A DNA stretch of 64,000 nucleotides from Laceyella tengchongensis (GCF_900182735.1 NZ_FXTU01000001.1:682001-746000), one strand, 5' to 3'; shown: positions 1 through 8,594, numbered from the stretch's first letter. Made by a program: numbers and translations. Notes: generated from the sequence alone by a model not told the origin.

Positions 1-255
1 AGCAGGAGCAATGCAGGGATCACTTCCCCGAGACCGATAAAAAGCTCATAGGGGCGGGAATAACCAAAAAAAGCCCAAGTGATGGCGAATCCCTCCTTTT
101 TGAGCAGCTACTTGGGTGATTTCATTTAAGGGGATGTGGCCGAATTGTCCAAAAACTAGTTTAACTCCTCCATATAAGAGAAAGATCATCGCCATAAACC
201 AACGGAGCGTCATTGGGAACGATTTGCGCAATGCCCGCCATAAACGTTTCTTCAC
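1..255 (-). pseudogene. DoxX-like small membrane protein, frameshifted, runs off the left edge
   Basis: The frame opened at 255 starts with a basic N-terminus (MKKRLWRALRKS) and a membrane segment at about residues 17-36, then stops at 46 after 69 residues. From about position 89 downwards the neighbouring frame reads FAITWAFFGYSRPYELFIG and continues with LGEVIPALLLL to the window edge, which is a natural continuation of a multi-helix DoxX-type membrane protein. Dropping one A from the run of five (complement of 97-101) joins the two parts exactly. The gene is therefore either recently broken or carries a one-base sequence error. The DoxX-like label rests on the overall look of the segment and not on a conserved catalytic motif. 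The ribosome binding site is the AGGAGG-like stretch just upstream (about 264-272). Confidence 0.6.
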
Positions 256-667
256 AGTGGTGCCTCCTGTTGCTTGATGATTCCATTCAATCTTATCTCT
301 TCAAGTTGAATGGCAGATGAATCAAAGCTGAACAGAGGCTAAATTTTTGCGAAGGTGTGTTCCTATGCAAGTAGCATCAGTTTGGATGGTGCGAAAAGGG
401 GATTTTGTGTGCAGAATACAGCATGACATGCGCTTTAAAAATGAATGGTTTACGAAACAAAGCTTTCGTGAACCAATAGACATGAAAAATAGCCTTAAAT
501 AAATGGTTTATTATGAATGGATGAAGGGTTGATTTTTTCATTTTCGGGTAAATGAAAATTCAGACCAAGCAGGGCCGGGCTGTTTGGACGAAGCAGTGTT
601 CCATCCTAGGTAAAAACATTCCGGGTTGCTTTGTCTGCATTTTGGATGATCTCGTGGGAGGCCGCTA
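256..667. other. Intergenic region, 412 bp, no firm gene
   Basis: This is the spacer between two divergent genes, so it should carry promoters for both. It is fairly AT-rich from about 420 to 550. The only coding candidate is the 45-codon ORF at 365-502, listed separately. I see no convincing terminator or riboswitch fold. Confidence 0.4.
365..502 (+). CDS. Possible 45-residue ORF of unknown function
   Basis: An ATG at 365 is preceded by AAGGTG seven bases upstream, an acceptable ribosome binding site, and the frame stays open for 45 codons. The product would be basic and hydrophilic, with no membrane segment and no motif I recognise. It sits in an otherwise empty spacer and may be chance. 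Conservation in relatives would be the main argument for it. Confidence 0.2.
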   Translation: MQVASVWMVRKGDFVCRIQHDMRFKNEWFTKQSFREPIDMKNSLK

Positions 668-1102
668 ATGGAATTTATTCTTGGGTGTGTGGGGTTGTAC
701 ACCTTGATTGGCATGGTTTACCCGAGCCGCTGGCATCGAAAACCGGTTATCCCTTTAGGGAAGTGGCGAATTGACCTAGGTCGGAGGAAGTGGAATGCGG
801 CCATTTTCATCCTCGTGGTCATTTTGTCGGGGATCATTGGGCCAAGTTATACCCAATTGCGTTATGAACAAGACAAAGCGATAAAAATGAAAGCGCGGCT
901 GGAGCAGTTGGAGAAAGAGCTGGATCAAAAAGAAGAGCAAATAGAGACGCTGCGCAAACAAGAGGAAGATTCAGCGGTTGCGTCAGAGGAGAATCAAACG
1001 CAGGAGGAGACGAATCGCGTTATATTGGATGATGAGGACGATGACGATGTCACGCTCAAACCGCGATCAAACACCAAGAAAAGCAAGGGAAGAGGAAAGT
1101 AA
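668..1102 (+). CDS. Small membrane protein with coiled coil and acidic/basic tail
   Basis: The 144-residue product is not recognised. It has a short hydrophobic stretch at residues 1-17 and a clear transmembrane helix at about 45-64. A charged heptad-rich coiled coil follows (about 66-100), then an acidic block (DDEDDDD near 120) and a Lys/Arg-rich C-terminus. The ATG is preceded by a GGGAGG element. The layout suggests a membrane-anchored scaffold with a long soluble domain, but no function can be assigned. The gene stands alone, with divergent and convergent neighbours. ORFs in other frames across its 3' end look like shadows. Confidence 0.7.
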   Translation: MEFILGCVGLYTLIGMVYPSRWHRKPVIPLGKWRIDLGRRKWNAAIFILVVILSGIIGPSYTQLRYEQDKAIKMKARLEQLEKELDQKEEQIETLRKQEEDSAVASEENQTQEETNRVILDDEDDDDVTLKPRSNTKKSKGRGK

Positions 1103-1264
1103 TGCGGGCAAGGAGTGCTTCTCGCGTAGAATTATTGTAAACAATGGAGAGAATCGGTTCCAACTCGCACGCCAATTCTCAGCAAGCAAACGTCTTAGGC
1201 TGTATAGTAGATATTGATGGATTTGAAAAGGAGTCGGGTATCAGCGAGATTTGCTGTTGATAGT

Positions 1265-1308
1265 AACACAAAACGTCCTTGGCCATGCGTTCGGGCATAG
1301 CCAAGGAC
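1265..1308 (-). terminator. Rho-independent terminator of hmp
   Basis: GTCCTTGGC (1275-1283) pairs with GCCAAGGAC (1300-1308), and an inner ATGC/GCAT pairing leaves a six-base loop. Reading leftward the stem is followed by a T-rich tract (GTTTTGTGTT). It lies about 70 bp after the hmp stop. Confidence 0.75.
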
Positions 1309-1376
1309 GATGCAAGTGTTTGTGGCATAGCAAGGAGAAAACAGGGGCATGTTGGCAAGTCAGCTCCAGACGGCAT

Positions 1377-2603
1377 TTATTGCGTTGCTCCCATCGGTGC
1401 AGCAGCAGGTGGGGTCCATGCTCCGGCTGGGCCGAAAATTTCATGATGGATCGCGGCCGGAGCAATGCCCAGTGACAGAAGTGCTTGGTAGCAATCGCGC
1501 ATGAACGCCGACGGCCCGCACAAATAGAAATGACCAGTGGACGGCAATACCGTTTTCAGCCACTCGGCGTCAATGAGCCCTTCTTTGTCATATAGCCGGT
1601 TCAACCGATCCGTGTCCGTAGGTTGAGAATAGCAGAAATAGTTTTCGATATGGGCATGGCTGTTGGCGATGCGGAGTACCTCTTCCCGCAGCGCATGTGT
1701 CTGGCTGTTGTGCGTGGCGTGAATATGGATGACTCGCTGTGAAGAGGGAGATTGGGCTAAGGCTTTGAGCATGCTCAACAGCGGTGTCAAGCCTACGCCG
1801 GCGCTGAGCAAGATGACAGGGGAGTCGGTTTGCTCCAGTGTGAACACGCCGGCTGGGGCGCTGACAGACAGCACACTTCCTTCTTCGACTTCTTGATGGA
1901 GATAAGTCGACACTTTGCCATTCTCTTCCTGTTTCACCGTGATGCGGTAATGTGATGCGTTGGGGTCGTCAGAAAGGCTGTATTGCCGGATGTGTGTGTA
2001 GGGATCGCCCGGAATCTCTACTTTGACACTAATATATTGACCCGGTAGGAAGGTGGCCAGCGGTTGGCCGTCTTTTGGCTCCAAATAAAAGGACGTGATG
2101 TGCTCACTTTCGCGCACTTTTTTGGTTACGACCAAATCCCGGAATCCACGCCAGCCACCTGGTTGCTGTTCGGCTTGCTGATACAATTCTTCTTCCATTT
2201 GGATAAAGAGGTCAGCGATGACTCCATACGTTTCTTGCCAAGCGTTCAGCATCGGTTCCGTCAGTTTGTCTTGTAACACGTCGCGCATGGCTAACAGCAA
2301 ATTTTGGCCGACGATGGGATAATGCTCCGGTAGCACCCCGATGCTCCGATGTTTATGGGCGATGTGTTTCACTGTCGGCAGGATTTGTTCCAATTGTGTG
2401 ATGTTCGCGGCCGCAGCATAGACGGCATTGGCCAAGGCTTGCTGTTGATGGCCTTTACGTTGATTGGCGTGGTTGAAGATATTCAGCAATTCGGGATGTT
2501 CGTTGAACATACGTTTGTAAAAATTGGCGGTGATTTTGTGCCCGTATTCACGTAATAAGGGGACAGATTCTTGAATCAGTCGAATCGTTTCCTTTTGTAA
2601 CAT
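1377..2603 (-). CDS. hmp: Flavohemoglobin, nitric oxide dioxygenase
   Basis: The 408-residue product converts NO and O2 to nitrate in the cytoplasm, using heme, FAD and NAD(P)H. The N-terminal globin domain (about 1-140) has Tyr29 at B10, Gln53 at E7 and proximal His85, the same numbering as the E. coli enzyme. The FAD-binding ferredoxin-reductase domain has RQYSLSDDPN, and the NAD domain has GVGLTPLLSML and a C-terminal CGPSAFMRD. The frame is open 26 codons further upstream, but MLQKETIRL at 2603 fits the family start and has AGAGAGGGA in front. A Crp/Fnr-type palindrome lies about 64 bp upstream and a Crp/Fnr-family gene is the next one upstream, so oxygen or NO control is likely. Confidence 0.96.
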   Translation of the reverse strand: MLQKETIRLIQESVPLLREYGHKITANFYKRMFNEHPELLNIFNHANQRKGHQQQALANAVYAAAANITQLEQILPTVKHIAHKHRSIGVLPEHYPIVGQNLLLAMRDVLQDKLTEPMLNAWQETYGVIADLFIQMEEELYQQAEQQPGGWRGFRDLVVTKKVRESEHITSFYLEPKDGQPLATFLPGQYISVKVEIPGDPYTHIRQYSLSDDPNASHYRITVKQEENGKVSTYLHQEVEEGSVLSVSAPAGVFTLEQTDSPVILLSAGVGLTPLLSMLKALAQSPSSQRVIHIHATHNSQTHALREEVLRIANSHAHIENYFCYSQPTDTDRLNRLYDKEGLIDAEWLKTVLPSTGHFYLCGPSAFMRDCYQALLSLGIAPAAIHHEIFGPAGAWTPPAAAPMGATQ

Positions 2604-2639
2604 GGAAAATCCCTCTCTTCTGATGTGTGTTCTCTTTTC

Positions 2640-2682
2640 ATGGTAAATGGATTTGCCGAGGAAGTATGTGATAGATATCACA
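2640..2682 (-). promoter_or_regulatory. Crp/Fnr-type operator and likely hmp promoter
   Basis: TGTGATAGATATCACA at 2667-2682 is an inverted repeat of TGTGAT/ATCACA with a four-base spacer and matches the Crp/Fnr consensus TGTGA-N6-TCACA. On the minus strand a TACCAT hexamer (2645-2640) could be the -10. That would put the start near 2633 and the box centre (2674.5) near -41.5, the class II activator position. The -10 assignment is inference. Confidence 0.75.
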
Positions 2683-2721
2683 AATTATATGAACAAGCGG
2701 TGAACAGCACATCCAGGTTGT

Positions 2722-3408
2722 TCAAGAACCTACCCAATGGCGCAAGGCATCCAGATCCGGGATGACAAACTGATTCCGACCCATACGGAGCAACCCTTGT
2801 TTGCGAAGTTGACTCAAAAGCCGGCTGACCGTTTCACGGGTGGTGCCGATGGCGCTGGCGAAGTCCTGGTGGGTGAGCGGAATGTTGATTAAAATGGTGC
2901 CATCCCGATTTTCACCGTATTTGTCCGCCAGATCCAACAAAAAGGTGACCGCGCGCTGTTGTACATCATGGCCGACATACTCGTGCAATTGCTTTTGTAA
3001 ATCTAAGATTTTGTTACCCATCACTCGCATGACCTTGACTGCCATGGTGGGATTAGACAGCATGACTTGTTCAAACGGTTCCACCGGGATGGATATCAAC
3101 ACAGTTTGATCAATGGTTTCAGCCGTCGCTGGGTAAGGGAGTTGGTTGAAGAAACCGGTGTGGGGAAACATGTCCCCTTGCCTGAGCAAACAAACAATTT
3201 GTTCTTGCCCTTGGTCGTCCGTTTTGTACGTTTTCACCATGCCGCTTTGAATGATGTAAATCGCCGTTTTAGCAGCACCTTCTCTGAAGATGATTTCTTT
3301 CTTGTGGCAGTGGCGGATGCCTACGATTTCCCACAGTTTTTCCAACTCAGCTTCCGTGAGGCCTTGAAACAAGGGGATTGCTTGCAATAATTCGATGGGA
3401 TGATTCAT
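2722..3408 (-). CDS. Crp/Fnr family transcriptional regulator
   Basis: The 228-residue protein has an N-terminal cyclic-nucleotide-binding-like beta barrel (about 10-125), a long dimerisation helix and a C-terminal winged helix. The recognition helix, TTRETVSRLLSQL at 189-201, carries the E-x-x-S-R pattern (Glu192, Ser195, Arg196) that reads TGTGA/TTGAT half-sites. Only Cys34 and Cys73 are present, so the cysteine set of a canonical iron-sulphur Fnr is missing. It could be a heme-, NO- or redox-sensing member of the Dnr/ArcR type. AGGAGG precedes the ATG. A matching box stands in the promoter of the next gene, hmp, which makes hmp the obvious candidate target. Confidence 0.9.
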   Translation of the reverse strand: MNHPIELLQAIPLFQGLTEAELEKLWEIVGIRHCHKKEIIFREGAAKTAIYIIQSGMVKTYKTDDQGQEQIVCLLRQGDMFPHTGFFNQLPYPATAETIDQTVLISIPVEPFEQVMLSNPTMAVKVMRVMGNKILDLQKQLHEYVGHDVQQRAVTFLLDLADKYGENRDGTILINIPLTHQDFASAIGTTRETVSRLLSQLRKQGLLRMGRNQFVIPDLDALRHWVGS

Positions 3409-3683
3409 GGTTGAGTTCCTCCTGAAGTGGAATGACGCTCGTATGCTCGATTATACACCGTGAAGGTGGCCAGAAGAAGAGAAGGGGGGAGCCTGATTGA
3501 CTTTCCGCGGCGGAGATGAGGAGTTATGTTTTGGTTATTCACTTCGGCAAATTGCAGGTCGTTTCTCAATATTCGCAATCTATTTATTCCTCTTGCGTTA
3601 GGTGGTATGTTGGTTTACAAGTTTAATAACGAAACATTTCCCGCGAGCAAAATGCGCTCGAGGAGAAACGGGGGGAGAGTCTG

Positions 3684-4601
3684 GTGCCGATCAAAATTCC
3701 GGATAAATTGCCGGCAATCGATATTCTCAATCAGGAAAACATCTTTGTCATGGGGGAGCGGGATGCCTTTCGCCAGGATATACGCCCGCTGAAAATCGTC
3801 ATTTTGAACATGATGCCCATCAAGATCACAACCGAAACCCAGATCCTACGCCTTTTGGGGAATTCGCCCCTGCAAGTGGAGATTGACCTGATTCATCCCA
3901 AGACGCACACCACCCGGCATACGCCGCCGGAACATTTGGCCATGTTTTATAAGACGTTTGATGAAATTCGACACCAAAAATACGATGGCATGATCATCAC
4001 GGGCGCTCCTGTCGGCCATTTAGAATACGAAGAGGTCAACTATTGGGACGAGTTGCGGCAGATCATGGATTGGAAACTGCATCACGTAACATCCACTTTG
4101 CACATCTGTTGGGGGGCGCATGCCGCCTTGTACCATCATTACGGTATCCCCAAACACCGATTGCAAGAAAAGTGTTTTGGTGTGTTTGAGCATGTGATCT
4201 GTAAGCAAAACACTAAGCTGTTGCGCGGGTTTGACGATTGTTTCTACGCGCCGCATTCCCGTTTGTCCGAGGTGCGCAGAGAGGAGATCGAGAAGGTCGG
4301 GGAGCTGGAGATATTGGCAGAATCCCCTGAAGCGGGCGTTTATATCGTGATCAGCAAAGATGGGCGCCAGATTTTTGTGACGGGCCACTCGGAATATGAA
4401 CTATACACATTGAAAGAAGAGTATGAACGAGACCAGGCCAAAGGGATCGATGTGCCGCTTCCTAAACATTATTTCCCACAGGATGACCCCAATCAGCAAC
4501 CACTGCAACGTTGGCGCGCCCACGGGAACTTGTTGTTCTCAAATTGGCTCAATTATTACGTATACCAAGAAACGCCATATGATTTGAATCGAATTAAATG
4601 A
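3684..4601 (+). CDS. metA: Homoserine O-acyltransferase (MetA), predicted succinyl type
   Basis: The 305-residue enzyme acylates L-homoserine at the first committed step of methionine synthesis. Cys142 (HICWGAH) is the nucleophile, and His235 and Glu237 (GHSEYE) complete the active site in the numbering shared with E. coli. Residue 111, in GAPVGHLEY, is Gly. In this family Glu111 goes with acetyl-CoA use (Bacillus cereus) and Gly111 with succinyl-CoA use (E. coli), so this copy is predicted to use succinyl-CoA. The start is GTG at 3684, with GGGGGAGAG upstream and the typical MPIKIPDKLP opening. No S-box (SAM riboswitch) pattern was found upstream. The 260 bp after the gene hold nothing I can identify. 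Confidence 0.95.
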   Translation: MPIKIPDKLPAIDILNQENIFVMGERDAFRQDIRPLKIVILNMMPIKITTETQILRLLGNSPLQVEIDLIHPKTHTTRHTPPEHLAMFYKTFDEIRHQKYDGMIITGAPVGHLEYEEVNYWDELRQIMDWKLHHVTSTLHICWGAHAALYHHYGIPKHRLQEKCFGVFEHVICKQNTKLLRGFDDCFYAPHSRLSEVRREEIEKVGELEILAESPEAGVYIVISKDGRQIFVTGHSEYELYTLKEEYERDQAKGIDVPLPKHYFPQDDPNQQPLQRWRAHGNLLFSNWLNYYVYQETPYDLNRIK

Positions 4602-4864
4602 GATTGCGCCAAACCGTCACTAGGGTGTGTCTGATGAAATAGGCCGAATAGGCCAGCGGCTCCAAAACCATTTTCTCATTCGCTTCACGCGTGGCGAGGC
4701 GCTCATCGAGAAAAGGTTTTTCCGCCGCTTCTTCCCCTCCAACTTGATTGGCCAGACACACTCTACTAACAACAGATAAAAAACAAGGATTTTTTGCGAT
4801 AAATGAAACAAAATAGGAAGGTGTTCCGTCAAATATTGTAAAATGGTGAACGGAGTTGGCGCCG

Positions 4865-5077
4865 ATGAGAGAATGGAGCCTGGAATGGATTGAGATCGGT
4901 GAGCCCGTTCGGTATGGTCCGTTTACAATTGACCGCTATGTGGCCGATGTGGAACTGCTGGGATGGATTATATACGAGCCAGGCAAACCTCCGTTTTTGA
5001 CAAGGGATGTGCAAGCGGCGACGGAGTATTTGATGTCCCGTCAATTGGGCGAAATCGTGGATAAAGGGGAATATTGA
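4865..5077 (+). CDS. Small conserved-looking protein of unknown function
   Basis: A 70-residue acidic protein rich in Trp and Tyr, beginning MREWSLEWIEIGEPVRYGPF. ATG 4865 is preferred to TTG 4856 because CGGAG (4851-4855) sits nine bases before it. There is no signal peptide, membrane segment or metal motif. The gene is monocistronic and ends in a very strong bidirectional terminator, which supports it being expressed. I do not recognise the family. Confidence 0.6.
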   Translation: MREWSLEWIEIGEPVRYGPFTIDRYVADVELLGWIIYEPGKPPFLTRDVQAATEYLMSRQLGEIVDKGEY

Positions 5078-5116
5078 AAACAAGCGGTCAGCCATGGGCT
5101 GACCGCTTGTTTTTTC
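5078..5116. terminator. Strong bidirectional terminator
   Basis: ACAAGCGGTCAGCC pairs perfectly with GGCTGACCGCTTGT over 14 bp around an ATG loop (5094-5096). A-tracts flank it on the left and T-tracts on the right. It can end both the small + strand gene and the convergent peptidase gene. Confidence 0.93.
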
Positions 5117-5137
5117 AGGGTGATGTGGGCCAAGTGG

Positions 5138-6757
5138 TCAATCATCGGCTAGAAGCTGTTGAATGCATTCAGGCAACCATTTCATCATTGGATCAAATGC
5201 AAAATCGACATTGAGCCGCTCTGTCCATTGATGGGCGTCCCTGCCGACAGGGCCAAAGTTTAACACCGGCACATCGAGTTGTTGCAACGCGGCCAGCGGA
5301 ATATCATAGCCGCGCTCCCATAGGGGCATGTTGTTCACCAGCGGGAGTAAAGTGGACAAGGGTCTTTGCAACCCCACATAACTCAGGTCAGAAATTCCCC
5401 CGAAATAATGCTGGTGTTTCAGCGCCACTCCATGCGTTTTTTGGGCTGTGTCGATCATATGAGCAACAACCCGTTTGATCAAGGGATGATCGCTCCTGTT
5501 TACCGCCGGATAATACGGGGGAGAGAAAAACAACACGATCATGGGAGCCATTTCTTTGCACAAGATAGCCAGTTCATCAACCATGTTTATCGTGGTTTGC
5601 CGTTGGTCTCCCGGATCGCTCCGGCGTACCGCTTCTTGCAGGGTTTGTTCCAAGCGGTTCTGGCCGTGCGTGCGCGCCGCATAGGCATAAAGTTGTTCAT
5701 AAGTAAGCACGTTGATATCCGTTTCCGCCGGCGTGAACGTGCCAAACCGCTGCGCCTGCATGAGTACAGTTTCTTTGATGTCGGCCGCCACTTCCCGGGC
5801 GAGTGAGAGCAACTGTGTAACGCGTTCATCGATGCCTGTATCATATAAGAATAGATTGAACAAAGTGACTGCTCGGTGCGGGATTTGAACGGAGTAATCT
5901 TTTTTCAAATCCGTTTGCATCTGGTTGGTCGGGGGAGGCGTCACTTCCTCTCCAATCCTTTCGCAAAAGTCGGTGTTTAACTCCAGGGCGTTGGTGAGTT
6001 TGGAGGCCATGAAGTTGGCGTTTAACCCGGCAAAGGGTTCACCGACATGGGTTTCTTTGCCATAACACAGGAATCCAGGCAATACTTTGCCGATGGAACC
6101 GGTGTAAATATAGTTTGTTTCATCGCCGGGATAGCGGGTGAACATAGGTTCGGAGTTTAGGACAGCTCGGTAAACGAGTCCATGCCGTTCAGCCAATTCC
6201 AAAAGTTTGGGAACTGCCGCCCGCATCCCTACCGAATTGATCTCCTCATCAGGCACGGTCAACAACAACACGTTGCCGTCAAAGGCTTGATAACAAGCTT
6301 GTTCAATCATGGCCATGTGCAGGGCCAAGCCGCATTTCATATCCATGATGCCCCTGCCGAAAAGCCAATGACCGGTTTCGAGGTCGGCCCGGACCGTGTC
6401 GGGCAGGGTCTCCCGATTGTCGCGAAACAGGGAAGTGAGCGTCTTTGGATCAAACGCGTGTTGTTCCCATATCCCGTAATCGATTACATCCACAACATCG
6501 AAATGGCTGATCAAGATAACCGTTTTGCTCACATTGCTTGGATGTTTGACCAGCGCCGTCACAAATTCGCGCCCATCGCCGGTCGGATGGGTTTCGATAT
6601 GATCGGGGTGGGCTTGGAAATAAGCAAGGGATCGTAGTTGTTGTGTCACCAATCCGGGAAGCATAATCTCTCCCGCACTGCCGGTGATGCTTGGAATATG
6701 GACTAGCTCGCATAAAAGATCAACCAATTGCGCCGTGGTTTGCCATTTTCTCATCAT
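5138..6757 (-). CDS. rocB: M20-family metallopeptidase, RocB-like arginine utilisation protein
   Basis: The 539-residue length and motifs fit the RocB branch of the M20 family, dinuclear zinc hydrolases that act on amides or peptides. Metal ligands and catalytic residues are visible: HFD with His85 and Asp87, GRGIMDMKCG with Asp139, and PDEEINS with Glu171 and Glu172. B. subtilis RocB belongs to arginine catabolism, but its exact reaction is not settled and no other roc gene is next to this one. The start is one of two adjacent ATGs at 6757/6754, with GGAGCGG upstream. It converges on the terminator at 5078-5116. Confidence 0.82.
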   Translation of the reverse strand: MMRKWQTTAQLVDLLCELVHIPSITGSAGEIMLPGLVTQQLRSLAYFQAHPDHIETHPTGDGREFVTALVKHPSNVSKTVILISHFDVVDVIDYGIWEQHAFDPKTLTSLFRDNRETLPDTVRADLETGHWLFGRGIMDMKCGLALHMAMIEQACYQAFDGNVLLLTVPDEEINSVGMRAAVPKLLELAERHGLVYRAVLNSEPMFTRYPGDETNYIYTGSIGKVLPGFLCYGKETHVGEPFAGLNANFMASKLTNALELNTDFCERIGEEVTPPPTNQMQTDLKKDYSVQIPHRAVTLFNLFLYDTGIDERVTQLLSLAREVAADIKETVLMQAQRFGTFTPAETDINVLTYEQLYAYAARTHGQNRLEQTLQEAVRRSDPGDQRQTTINMVDELAILCKEMAPMIVLFFSPPYYPAVNRSDHPLIKRVVAHMIDTAQKTHGVALKHQHYFGGISDLSYVGLQRPLSTLLPLVNNMPLWERGYDIPLAALQQLDVPVLNFGPVGRDAHQWTERLNVDFAFDPMMKWLPECIQQLLADD

Positions 6758-6883
6758 TCATCCGCTCCGTTTTCGACGATAGTTAAAAAGAATGTTTGCA
6801 CATGGCCAAGCATAAAGATCTAGCTGATAATTTCAATGTATCAGGAAACATTCTCGAGGACAAATGTTGAGCCATACGCCACC

Positions 6884-7438
6884 TCAGCCGGGTGGCGTGC
6901 TATGGGCCGCGGCCACGGTTAACAGCGCGCGGCTAATTTTGGTTGCCATCTCATACGTCACATGGAATCGGGTGGTTTGTAGAATGTGAGAGGGCATAGC
7001 TCCGGTAGCGTTGACGATGCCCTTGATATAGATGTCCCCAACCGGTGGCAGTTTTTTGCCGACGCCTTTTCCCGGAATAAGTGCACCTTCCCCAACTTCA
7101 ACCATGCCGACTTCTTTCTGTTTGCCTAGGCTGGCGTCGATGGCGATAATGAGTGGCGCGTTGGCGAGTTGTTTGATTTCGGCGACCGTTTGATTCAAGC
7201 TGAAAGCATGGACTGGTTGGGCCAAGGTGCCGCAGATTTGGATTTTGGGTGAAGGCGCTTCAGTTAGCAACGTGCCGACCAAGGGACCCAAGGTGTCGCC
7301 ACTACTGCGGTCTGTTCCGATGCACAGGCATAGAAGCGGCCGATGGGAATGCGGCGCCAGCAACTCATCCAAGCGTTGGGTGAGGAGGGATACCGCATCT
7401 GGGTGATCGAAAGGGATTTGCCACTTTTCTTTCTCCAT
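6884..7438 (-). CDS. yyaC: Sporulation protein YyaC (DUF1256, GPR-like fold)
   Basis: A 184-residue member of the YyaC/DUF1256 family, related to the spore protease GPR and found in endospore formers. The signature CIGTDRSSGDTLGPLVG lies near the N-terminus, followed by IAIDASLG and VGDIYIKGIVN. The frame opens at a TTG at 7453, but ATG 7438 is preferred because GGAGG lies just in front. The stop codon sits inside a hairpin (ACGCCACC 6876-6883 with GGTGGCGT 6891-6898) that lacks a clear T-tract. The next gene upstream is divergent, so both promoters lie in 7439-7629. Confidence 0.87.
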   Translation of the reverse strand: MEKEKWQIPFDHPDAVSLLTQRLDELLAPHSHRPLLCLCIGTDRSSGDTLGPLVGTLLTEAPSPKIQICGTLAQPVHAFSLNQTVAEIKQLANAPLIIAIDASLGKQKEVGMVEVGEGALIPGKGVGKKLPPVGDIYIKGIVNATGAMPSHILQTTRFHVTYEMATKISRALLTVAAAHSTPPG

Positions 7439-7629
7439 GAAAACCTCCAACAAAAACTTGATCCATCGCGCAGTCAGTTGGATCAGGCTCCTAAATATCG
7501 GTAATAGTTTATCATGTTCCTTTAAAAATGGATCAATTTTTTGTTGGTTTATAGGATATTCTCTTGTTGATATAAGAATTTATTAGTAAGATCGAAAAGT
7601 GTGACAATTGATTTAAAGGAGGAGAACGC

Positions 7630-8574
7630 ATGGATTTTAGCCGATGGAAAACATGGATTTGTTGTGCGGCGGTGGTAGTGTGTACATCGGCCGTATGGCC
7701 CCAACCAGCAAAAGCGGCCGACGATTTGGACTTGGCTTATCGCTGGGCTCCCGTTCACTATCAGGATACGGATGATACTGACGCGGACGCCGATTACTTG
7801 ACAGCGGTCGACTATGACGGAGATTGGAACGCCAAAAACAATTGGGAAAACCAAGACGACGATCTGAGCCGCCTGCGGGCGACTGTATACTATTCTGTCG
7901 TGGAGACTGGCACTCACTGGTATATCGTCTACAGCTTTTTTCATCCGCGTGATTGGGTGGATTATCCTGATTTCGGGCTGGACACACATGAGAATGATAT
8001 GGAGGGAGCCATGGCGATTGTACGGAAGGATGGAAGCGTCTATGGCAAATTGGAAGGCATGGTCACCGTCTTCCACACCAACTTCTATTCTTTCACTCCA
8101 GCAGGCAGTCCGCTTACCGATGGGGAAGAGAATATTGACGGCCAATTGCGGATGGTGACTTATGACGGAGCGTTGCACCCGGCTACTTTCCAAGAAGCGA
8201 AGGGGCATGGACTGAAAGCGTGGAACGGTGGAGAATTCCCAGGTGGAGATGGTGTGATCTACTACCCAGATCGTTCAGTGGCAGAGGTGCCGGAGCATGG
8301 GAATGACCGCTATGTTAAATATCGGTTGGTGAACACTTTTGAAGCCGGGGGATTGTGGGATCACCGTTCAGACAGTCAAACCTTTGCCAGCTGGGGGACG
8401 TTTGCTGGAGACAATGGCAAGGATAACGCGGCCAACGCCGCATGGGGATGGGATGACAAAGATGATTCCGTCGCTCGTGGGGCCATGGCTACCGATCCCG
8501 CCCGACTGACCGATAGTTACTTCAATGGATTGGGCCAATTTAGTACCGATTATGTGAAAAACGCATACCGATAA
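7630..8574 (+). CDS. Secreted protein of unknown function with HENDMEG motif
   Basis: The 314-residue product has a signal peptide (basic start, hydrophobic core about 9-24, AKAA cleavage site near 30). The mature protein is acidic and rich in Trp, Tyr and Asp. It contains HWYIVYSFFHPRDW followed about 20 residues later by DTHENDMEGAMAIVR. This resembles the W/H-rich cores of secreted NPP1- or Vps62-like jelly-roll proteins, but I cannot assign it to either. GGAGG at 7618-7622 precedes the ATG and a terminator follows, so the gene is monocistronic. It might act on cell-surface or extracellular polymers, which is a guess. Confidence 0.65.
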   Translation: MDFSRWKTWICCAAVVVCTSAVWPQPAKAADDLDLAYRWAPVHYQDTDDTDADADYLTAVDYDGDWNAKNNWENQDDDLSRLRATVYYSVVETGTHWYIVYSFFHPRDWVDYPDFGLDTHENDMEGAMAIVRKDGSVYGKLEGMVTVFHTNFYSFTPAGSPLTDGEENIDGQLRMVTYDGALHPATFQEAKGHGLKAWNGGEFPGGDGVIYYPDRSVAEVPEHGNDRYVKYRLVNTFEAGGLWDHRSDSQTFASWGTFAGDNGKDNAANAAWGWDDKDDSVARGAMATDPARLTDSYFNGLGQFSTDYVKNAYR

Positions 8575-8594
8575 AGCTAGATTTACGCACCACG

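Noticed and set aside
978..1217. 79-codon ORF over the 3' end of the coiled-coil membrane protein gene
   Set aside because: The Arg-rich translation is a frame shadow of the Glu/Lys-rich coiled coil and acidic region.
3409..3683. SAM riboswitch (S-box) before metA
   Set aside because: I looked for the conserved S-box segments and a following terminator and found none. Only a weak five-pair stem occurs near 3644-3660.
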